Of a DNA stretch of 64,000 nt, positions 56,116-64,000 are shown one piece after another. Under the pieces are notes generated by a model, which saw nothing but the letters and a program-made list of their open reading frames with translations, did no database searches and was not told where the DNA came from. The DNA comes from Takakia lepidozioides (taxonomy: Eukaryota; Streptophyta; Takakiopsida; Takakiales; Takakiaceae). Numbering within the stretch: position 1 is the first letter of the stretch; every line of letters begins with the position of its first letter. Made by a program: the position numbers and the translations under genes. The DNA lies in assembly GCA_030704615.1 (NCBI GenBank), contig CM060731.1, positions 72,272,756 to 72,336,755 of the forward strand, given 5' to 3'.

Positions 56116-57968
56116 TCCCACGGGGTCTTTTTCACCAGACCTGACCTTTTTCAAATGTAGTTGAGCTTTTGGTTACTTCTTTGTGGTGGAAGACTCTGTC
56201 GTGTTTTGAACGAAATTATGTTGTTTGTCCCTCTTGGAGAGTAAAACCACTCCTTCCCCATCGATACAAATTTAGATGTTTTCCAAACTTTGCAGATAGG
56301 TTCAACATACCTACATACAAACATTGATCAAATATGATGGGCAATAAAATTTGTTTGAAAGGGTGAATCTCTTTGTCGCGCACCTCACTTCGGTAAGCTC
56401 CCCTTCCCGTCATAGTTACTCGCTTTGATGCGCGCGCCTAACTCCCAAACTGGCCGTCAGGCCAACTCGAAGCTTCGGCTGCTTATCGGGACATAACGAT
56501 CCCCCTTTGCTCCTCCACAAGACCCTCGCTCACTTTGGGCCTAGTGGAAATTCCCTTTGGTTGTTGGCAGTCCGGAACAACTCCCCACACCTTAGTCGTT
56601 TTTCGGCTCGCACGCTTACTCACTAGTTTTTGGTCACCAACGGGTTTGCACCATTCTCGGGGTTACTACTCCCTATATATACTTCTGTGACTATCCACGG
56701 GGGTTTCACAAACAGCACCGTCCTTTTATGACGAACCACCACGAAGACCCTTGACTCCCGGTGATGAGTCGCGGTGAGTCTTGGCCCACCCACCACGGCC
56801 CCAATGGACCGTGATGAGTCCCAAGACTCCCCACGACTCCCACCACAAGGTCTCTGCCCCATGGTGAGTCCTATGTCACCCCCACTAAGACCCACTAAGC
56901 TACCATCACCCCTCGTGGAACCACCCCACCGCAACCCGGTGTGCGGGGCTCCACCTAGTGAGCCCTCTGCCTCCTTGAGTGCCCTAGGCACTCAAGGGTG
57001 CTTCAGGCCCCATACCTATTGTTGCCACTGCTCCACCCACAAGGGCAACCCCTCTTGTGTCCCGACCCCTGCCCTTAAGGCAAAGGGCCGCGACACACAC
57101 CCCTACCAACATGGAGTCAATGTCCTCATCGACTTGTCCGTTTTGCAGAAACTAACATCCAAGTTGTGGCATCCCACATCAAGGAGTTTGTTTCCATACC
57201 ATGGCGTCCCATGGCAAAGAACCAACCCCCCCACTTGACTCTACTCTCCACTAGCTAGTTCGGCCAACTTCCTCCAAGTCTCGGCCAAGGATGAAGCCTC
57301 TCCAGCTCCACCCAGTGCACTCTTCTTGGCCCACTTCAAGGCCAAGGAACGGTTCTCCCCGAGGATCGAATCGTCTTACTACAACAATATTGCTTGCGAT
57401 CGCTTATGATGCTGCTTTTTGACATCACTTTGAGGAAGGGTTCACCTTGAACCCTTTTTTACTAGGAAGATAACCTTGAACCAACCGTGCGCCCCAATCA
57501 CTACAATTGTGTCCGCCTTGGAATGCTGGCCTGAGGTACGGGAACACGCCGAAGCCGCACTACCACTCCGTCCCGAGGCTACACGATTATAGTACGTGAA
57601 CGGAAGCACGTAGCTTCCGCGTTAGTCCGCACTACATGGCAACCCCCTTGGTAGCGCAGTTATAGTATGCGCATGCGCCAGGTGCGCACTAGCACGTGAA
57701 CTCCTAAAGAAGGCGCAAGTTTCATTGCCCCTTGGATGGAAGTCACCCGATTTCGGCACTATGCAAACACACCATTAATCCAATTTACCTCTCCCACTTT
57801 TATAAGCTAGCATGCATTCTACACACTAGCCAACCATACCATGCATCACCATTCCAAACAAAATAGGAAGCACAACATTTGGAAACCGTTTCATTTATAA
57901 ACAAACTTTGTACAACACAAGCTTTTGCAATCGGATTCTTGAGCTACCTAAGCCAGACTAAGCATGCA
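56116..57968 (-). mobile_element. Possible 3' LTR region of the adjacent gypsy element
   Basis: The element's coding end is at 58003. Just past it on the minus strand is a purine tract (GCGGGAGGAAA) followed by TGCATGC, a plausible polypurine tract and LTR start at 57968. A TATATATAG box on the minus strand near 56681-56690 could be an LTR promoter. The far LTR end and the partner LTR were not found, because the element is cut at 60089, so this is inference from position. C-rich and CCACC-rich stretches fill 56700-57350. Confidence 0.35.
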
Positions 57969-58002
57969 TTTCCTCCCGCACGATCCAAGGTTGATGTCCC
58001 CA

Positions 58003-60089
58003 TCAACTCTTCTTCCGCTTTTGAGGTCGCCCTTCGAAAGCTGCAACCGCCTCGGATGCGTTTCCCATTTCTGAGGCACGCACCCAAGTTGCCTCCACTT
58101 GATGATAGCCCTTTCATTCCACGAGATACTCCGTTTCTTGATTCTTGAACCTCCTTGACTTAAGCACTGCCTCCACCTCGTACTCAGATTCATTTTCATG
58201 ATCCAACAGCACATGTGGCGAACGCAACACTTGATGCCGATTCGGATGCGCTTCATCTTTGAAGTAGCGATTCAAAATGGAAACGTGGAATACCGGATGC
58301 ACCTTGCTATTTGCCGGCAGCTCCAATTCATACACATCCTCACTCATAACCTTCCGGATGCGAAAGGGCCCCGCATTCGGAGGTACGAACTTTGGACTCA
58401 CTTCTGGAGGTAGTAAAAAATTCTTGATATTCAACCAAACCTCCGTGCCTACCTCAAACTTAACTTCCCTCCGCTTCCGATTCGCCTGCCGTTCATACCG
58501 TTTCCTAGCTTTAGCAATGTTGTACTTTGCGAGCTCCAACAAATGCTCGCGTTCTTCCATCACCGCTGCTGCTGTCGGTTCCACAACGTCCTGGGCAGTC
58601 CAACTTGTCGGCACCAGAGGTGCTTTTCCATAGACCAATACGAAAGGGAAAACTCCCATTACGGAGTGTCCGCATCCAAGTGCTCCACCCAGTCTGACTG
58701 GTCTGCCGACATATAATTCCGCAAGATCTGCTTCACCACGGAATTCACTCTTTCCGTTTGGCCGTCCGTTGTAGATCGGAAGGCCGTGCTCATCTTGAGC
58801 CTCGTCCCCATTTTCTTCCAAAGTGCTCTCCAAAATTTACTTGTAAACTTTGGATCGCGGTCCGAGACAATATCCTTCGAGAGTCCATGATGCTTGAAGA
58901 CGTGGGCGAAGTAAAGTCGCCCCGTCTCCTGCGCCGTTGTCGTCTCCTTGGTGGGAATGAAATGGCCCATTTTACTGAACCTATCCACCATCACCATGAT
59001 TGCATTGAATCTTTTTTACAGCGGCAAAGCAGTCATGAAATCCATCGAAACATTTTCCTAAGACCCCTCTGGAATCGGCAAGGGTTGTAACAGCCCCGCT
59101 TGTTTTTTGTACTCGCTCCGATTTTGTTGGCATGTGATGCATGTCTTGACATACTCCTCGGCCTCCTCCCTCAGTTTGGGCCAGAAATACTCTTTCTTCA
59201 AGAGTGTCGCGGTGCGCTTGGCTCCGCCGTGGCCCGCAAGTGGGCCATCCTGGCATTCTCTCAAGAGACTATCTCTGATACCTCCCTTTGGCACGTAGAG
59301 ACGCTTTTGCTTGTACCGGAGCAGTCCGTTGTGCAAGTGGAACTGCGATTTAACCCCCAACCTCAAGTCCCGCATCGCGGACTTCGCCATCTCATCCTTC
59401 CGGTAAGCCTTCCGGATTTTCCTTTGGATCCCCGTCTCGCCCCTGTACACCAACATGAGCTACTGCTTTCTACTTAAAGCATTCGGCCACCACATTGTCC
59501 TGTCCCGGTTTGTAATGGATATCCACGTTGAACACTACCAAAGTCTCTTGTCACCTAAGCTATTTTGGGGACAACTTAGGCTGTGTGGAAAAATACATCA
59601 CCGTGACATTGTCCGTGAACACCTTCACCTGGTTGGAACCAATATAGTGGCGCCAAAGCTCAAGACAATGCACCACCGCCTTCATTTCTTTCTCGTGCGT
59701 AGACCACCGTCGCTCCACTTCATTCAGTTTCTTACTTTCGTACAAGCCACTAGACGTGGACCATCCTGCATGAGCACACCCCCGATTACGAAGTCCGACA
59801 CATCTGTATGAATCTCAAATGGACGGTCGAACTCCGGGATTTTCAAGACTGGAGCTTCCGCCATCTGCTGCTTCAACTCGGCAAAAGCTTGGCCACAAAA
59901 GATGTTCCATATCCATACCTTGGACTTACACAAAAGGTCTGACATCGGCCCCGCGATCTTGGCGAAATTTCTCACACACTTTCGGTAAAAGGAGGCGAGT
60001 CCTAGGAAGGATCGCACTCCCGGGACCGAAGTCAGAGGTTCCCAGTCCAAGATCATCCTCACCTTTTTGTCATCCATTTTGATCCCATC
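58003..60089 (-). mobile_element. Ty3/gypsy chromovirus polyprotein remnant (RT end, RNase H, integrase, chromodomain)
   Basis: On the minus strand from 60089 the order is: end of reverse transcriptase (DGIKMDDKKVRMILDWEP, VRSFLGLASFYRK), RNase H (FEIHTDVSDFVIGGVLMQDG, RRWSTHEKEMKAVVHCLELW), integrase zinc region (GHGGAKRTATLLKKEYFWPK, CITCQQNRSEY), integrase core (VMVDRFSKMGHF, SDRDPKFTSKFW, TDGQTERVN), GPF-type C-terminus (GPFRIRKV, YELELPANSKVHPVFHVS) and a chromodomain (EYEVEAVLKSR, TEYLVE, KGYHQVEATW). Several frameshifts and stops break it, including TGA where the chromodomain should have Trp. Protease, most of RT and gag are missing: homology stops sharply at 60089. Reads as a dead, truncated element. 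Confidence 0.88.
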
Positions 60090-60093
60090 TTGT

Positions 60094-60640
60094 CACTACA
60101 AGAGATGAGCGTTTTTAGGACTACGGCTTTGGCGGAGTCATAACTGCACTAGGTAGATGACTACAGAGCGCTGAAATGCGTTGCAGTCATAGTTTTATCA
60201 CTACATAACTCCGGATATCACTACATGACTTCGGAAAGTTGGGGAGCTTTGGTCAAATATTGTTGACCACGATGACAGGGATGGTTTATATGACTAGTGT
60301 AATATGTTTGACTACACGTGGACGACGTTTCATGGAATGTTATGACTCCATGACTGGAGATGGTTTCACAGCTCTAATTATACAACTACATCGCTACACG
60401 TGTCATTTCGAAGGCAAATACACGAATGTATTCATCCATTGGACGAGTTCATCCACAACATGACATGTAAACTTATGACTGTCTGACTGCAGATTGATTC
60501 ATGACTCTATATATATGACTACATCACTACACGTGGCATTTTAAAGGCATTTATATGACTTTATTAGTACACATGTCATTTTGAAGACATATACATGAAT
60601 GGATCCATCCATTGGATGAGCTCATCCATCCATGTTTGCC
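60094..60640 (+). mobile_element. CACTA-like terminus with subterminal repeats
   Basis: The sequence starts CACTACAAGAGATGAGCG exactly where the gypsy homology stops. CACTACAAGA ends are typical of CACTA (EnSpm) elements. The next 500 bp repeat words such as GACTACA, ATCACTACACGTG and CACGTGTCATT. Two ~65-bp blocks (60389-60462 and 60568-60632) share a backbone of CATTT-GAAG, TACA-GAAT and CATCCATTGGA-GAG-TCATCCA. A matching reverse end was not located, so size and class are tentative. Confidence 0.5.
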
Positions 60641-60880
60641 GAAATCCTATCAGCTTAGTACATGTGGTAGTTTCCTATTGGTTTGATATAGCTCAAGCAT
60701 TTTGTAGTTACCGTAGAGCACTAAGTCGCATTCTTCATTGAGTCTGTAAAGTGAGAGTCTGCAGAGGATGCCGTTTGGAATGTGGAGTTTGCAGAGAGGG
60801 AATGTGCGACAGTATGGCTGAACGACGGGTCGTGTCTTCAAATGCGATGATTGCAGGATAGCATGGTGATCATATCACAG

Positions 60881-61006
60881 GCGAGAATTGTATCTACTTG
60901 AAGAAATTTGGAACGCTACCTTCATGGACATGTATGGAAGCATCGACGATGCGAATTCGAAGGGAGAGTTCGAAAGGATGGACAAAGGTTATCTGGTGTC
61001 AGATTG
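60881..61006 (+). other. Candidate orphan exon, unknown protein
   Basis: A CACAG acceptor precedes 60881 and a strong GTAAGTTA donor follows 61006. Between them one frame is open: RELYLLEEIWNATFMDMYGS, then IDDANSKGEFERMDKGYLVS, then DW. I do not recognise it and found no partner exons. It could belong to the CACTA-like element or be chance. Confidence 0.25.
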
Positions 61007-61339
61007 GTAAGTTATAATCGAAACGTTTAAATATCTGCTGCCAAGTCTACATCTCTTCCATTAGCAGTTATAACCAATCACCATCATGAAGCTACAGGCC
61101 CGATGCGAAATCCCAATCGGAACCTGAATCTTCCTCCCCCTTTTTGTCCTTATTTTGCTGTCAATCCCTTCATTCTATGTGGAAGGTTCCAAAGGGAACT
61201 TCACATTTCCCCTCATGATCTTGATTTTGGGAATTCTTTTCGAATGCAATGCTGTTAGGATATGGGTAGCATTGTCGTCATCACAGGTTGGCCGGTCAAA
61301 TAATGGAAGATATTACAAAGGAAAGGTTGAAGCTGGCCA

Positions 61340-62440
61340 CCAGTATATGTGTTCTCTCTGCGAATTGCCAAACTGGCTTCATCAAGAATGTGCAGGGTCG
61401 CAATGTCCTCACTAACTTTTAGGTTACTCTCATTTTAAGTGGGTGCAGTGCTGCTTCTAGTATGGGGCTCTTATCACTGGGTACATCATAGCGAAATTGA
61501 AGTGCTTATTCTCAGGTAAAAATCTGTCTTTTGGCACTCTAAAGTGAGCTTTTTTTGTTGTCAGGGTTAAATGTCGTGTTGTAAATTGACTTGGGATTGG
61601 TGCAGGGAATAAATTTCACCACAGTTGATGGAGGCTGGTGCGGAAATGGTAGAGTCTGATAGAGTCACATGTGGATGTGAAAACAACAGACAATTACATG
61701 TTGCGGATTTTCTGCATTGGCTTCACAAAGAAGCGACCCAACCACATTAAGCGCACTTGCTACGCACAATTTCAAAAATGTTAGACAATTTCTAGGGCTC
61801 TTCGACAAAATGATGCAATTCTTAGAAGTTGAATGGCAGTCTCTGAAAGAAATGGAACCTCAAGTACACCAGCCAATAGTTTTTGGGGATAATGAAGGCA
61901 TTTCAGGTCTTTGATGTCCATTTGCAGCCAGTATTTCCATGCAGGTCCTTCACCAATTTTGCAATATGCAGCCTAATGTAAGTAGTGTTACCATGTCTCG
62001 GCTTGCTTCGGTGGAAGATGAGGGAGATCATTGTGCATGAAGCTCAAACTTGTGATTTGAAGGTTCTTGTAGCCAAGTTCATTCCAGAGGTGATTGGAAA
62101 AGACATTGAGAAGATATCAGCCAGTATGTATCCTATACAGAACACCTTCATCCACAAAGTAAATATTGTGAAAGCTCCCAGAGTTGATGTGGGCAAGCTT
62201 ATGGAGGTAGAACTTGCTTCCCTCTTCTAATTTAAGTGTTGGATAAGTTTCAGTTTAATGTCGACGTTCACTGCATACATTGGCTGTTTTCTTGGCTGGT
62301 ATCTTGTTGCTTGGCTGCTTTCATGGGGATCACATACAGTGAGGAGGTGGGAACAAAGATAGAGCGACATGTTGGTGAGTTGGAAGAGCTTGAAGGGGAG
62401 CATGTTGAGGTACCAGGGGTTAAATTTCCCGTGTGTAGTG
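61340..62440 (+). pseudogene. RPS3A: 40S ribosomal protein eS1 (RPS3A) pseudogene retaining introns
   Basis: Exon-like pieces: to 61422 (NVQGRNVLTNF), 61606-61796 (GINFTT, then [46 protein letters not shown]), 62015-62206 ([53 protein letters not shown]) and about 62322-62430 (SEEVGTKIERHVGELEELEG, EHVEVPGV). These follow the eS1 order over its C-terminal two thirds. Intron-like gaps with GT/AG borders remain, so it is not a processed copy. In-frame stops (in RKW-SLIE, after YAQFQKC), frameshifts and a damaged N-terminal part make it non-functional. The functional protein sits on the small ribosomal subunit near the mRNA exit. Confidence 0.85.
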
Positions 62441-62892
62441 GAAGGGGAGGAGTACGAACGTAAGTTCTGCTGCAATAATTTTTGTTTTCCAGCCTACATG
62501 TTCTTGTTAGATATATAATTGAAGTGTTTTCAATGTTGCTGCAATACCATAATAAAGTGGAGGCTGCTGAATGCAGTTGGCCTTGCTTGGTGCGGACAGA
62601 ATCCATTGCAATGTGGAGATGGCTGAAACACCATTATAGCATTTCCAGAGGATGGTGTGGATGGCCTTGCGTGGTGCATGCAGAGTCCGTGACAATGTGG
62701 AGATGGCTGAATGGGCAAAGGAGGCAAGTGGCAAAGAAGCCACGTCACTGGTACATAGTTGTGTGCGACATACTATGAAACTGTACTATATGTCATTTTA
62801 GAGACTGTCATTGTTAGTCCATTGTTTTACAACAATGCTATCAATATAAGACTTCTGGTTCGCATTGGAAGCTCAATCCCTGTAAGTTCATT

Positions 62893-63611
62893 GTGTGTGA
62901 AGCTCAAACTTGTGATTTGAAGGATCTTGTAGCCAAGTTCATTCAACCGGAAAGGAAAAATTCTGAAAGCTCCCAAATTTGATGTGGGCAAGCTTATGGA
63001 GGTAAAACTCGGCTTCCCTCCTCTAATGTAAGTGCTGGATAAGTTTCATTTAGTGTCGACCTTCACTGCATATATTGGCTCTTTTCTTGGCCGGTTTCAT
63101 ATTTTCTTGGCTGGTATGCTGTTGGTTAGCTTCTTTCATTTCACGTGTGTAGTGGAAGGGGAGAAGTACTTTCCTAAGTTCTGCTGCAACAATGTCTTTT
63201 TCCAGCCTAGATGTTCTCGATGGATACAAATTGAAGTGCTTTGAATGTTGCTACAATACTATAATAAAGTGGAGGGTGCTGAATGCAGTTGGCCTTGCTT
63301 CGTGCAGGCATAATCCAGGAAAATGTGGACATAGCTGAAACCCCATGATAGCATTTTCAGAGGATGGTGTGGATGGCCTCACAATCCAGCATGCAAAATC
63401 CATGGCAATGTGGAGATGGCTGAATGGGCAAACAGGTTAAGTGGCGAACAAGCCACGTCACTGGTACATAGTTGCGTGCTTACATAGTACATGAAAGTGT
63501 ACTACATGTCATTCCCGAAAATGACCATGTTGGTCCATGTATTTTACAACAATGCTATCAATAAAAGACCAATGGTTCGCATTGGAAACTCAATCCCCGT
63601 AAGTGGCTTGT
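62893..63611 (+). pseudogene. Second, deleted copy of the eS1 pseudogene 3' part
   Basis: [16 protein letters not shown] at 62897-62947 is followed directly by [13 protein letters not shown], losing the IGKDIEK block. The downstream intron and tail match those after 62206, including GTGTGTAGTGGAAGGGGAG, CATAATAAAGTGGAGG, ATGCAGTTGGCCTTGCTT and GCCACGTCACTGGTACATAG. The unit is a tandem duplicate of 62031-62888 with internal deletions. Confidence 0.8.
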
Positions 63612-64000
63612 GCGTGATGCTCAAACTTGTGATTTGAAGGATCTTATACCCCAGTTCATTGCAGAGGTGATTGGAAAAGACATTGAGAAGGCAACAGCCG
63701 GTATCTATCCTCTACAGATCCCCTTCAATTTGATGTGGGAAGGCGGCTGGAGGTCTAGTCTCATTTTCACTCATCTAATGTCAGTGTTGTATCCATTGCA
63801 ATGTGGAGATGTTTGAAACAACATTGGAGCATTTCCAGAGGATGGTCTGGATGGCCTTTCGTGGCGTGTGCCGAATCCATGGCAAGAAAACATTGCAGGC
63901 AGAACCCATGGCAATGGTACTTGCACGGGTTGGTCCAAAGCCAATTGCAACAACAAATGAATAAAGGGTGTTGAAAGGAAAGCACTCCATAATTGATCAT
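63612..64000 (+). pseudogene. Third copy of the eS1 pseudogene 3' part, running off the window
   Basis: [20 protein letters not shown] then [17 protein letters not shown], closer to functional eS1 than copy 1 at [10 protein letters not shown]. It then jumps to the GCAATGTGGAGATG tail repeat near 63798, lacking most of the intron. The right end is cut by the window. Confidence 0.8.

Noticed and set aside
58198-59477. Plus-strand frames across the gypsy element
   Set aside because: They are antisense to clearly recognisable integrase and chromodomain coding.

Overview
The window is eukaryotic nuclear DNA from the green-plant lineage (Streptophyta). Three things point there: a phragmoplast-orienting kinesin (POK, kinesin-12) with GT-AG introns, a decayed copy of plastid ndhA, and a plant-type 5S rRNA with a TATA-like box about 28 bases upstream. 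Gene density is low and mobile-element debris is heavy. That suits a large repeat-rich genome such as a charophyte alga (Characeae) or a seed-free land plant; the species cannot be fixed from the sequence alone. All calls come from reading by eye, with no database search.

Layout: 1-7166 (+) is the 3' part of a POK-type kinesin gene, 15 visible exons coding about 1197 residues of coiled-coil tail; the motor domain lies off the left edge. 7890-13300 holds two opposed remnants of one LINE family, mixed with copies of an unnamed ~0.55 kb inverted-repeat element (called R1 here). 13545-14440 is an AACCGG-rich, hAT-like non-autonomous region. 14866-19002 (+) is a complete eight-exon CTNNBL1 gene (535 codons) for a spliceosome-associated ARM-repeat protein. 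20527-22385 carries three tandem R1 copies, one split by a small hAT MITE. 22434-24318 is a broken hAT transposase, and 24829-25265 is a nuclear plastid-DNA fragment of ndhA. 28684-29155 is a complete Mutator-like MITE with a perfect 9-bp target duplication. 29477-29653 (-) is a lone amidase exon. 32191-33035 (-) is an EVE-domain (THYN1-like) gene with one apparent frameshift.

35385-52627 is a 17.2 kb tandem array of 32 units of about 539 bp, each with a 5S rRNA gene on the minus strand. The left and central units are nearly identical; the last three on the right collect indels. The array ends in a short chimeric junction and then a 2.4 kb element bounded by 77-bp direct repeats, with an ORF I do not recognise. 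About 8.5 copies of a ~120-bp satellite follow (55073-56115), then a broken Ty3/gypsy chromovirus (58003-60089, -) cut by a CACTA-like terminus. The right end (61340-64000) is an intron-retaining pseudogene of ribosomal protein eS1 (RPS3A) whose 3' part is duplicated in tandem.

The genes do not form a pathway. The kinesin (division-plane placement), CTNNBL1 (splicing) and the EVE protein (modified-nucleotide reading) are independent housekeeping-type loci separated by repeats.
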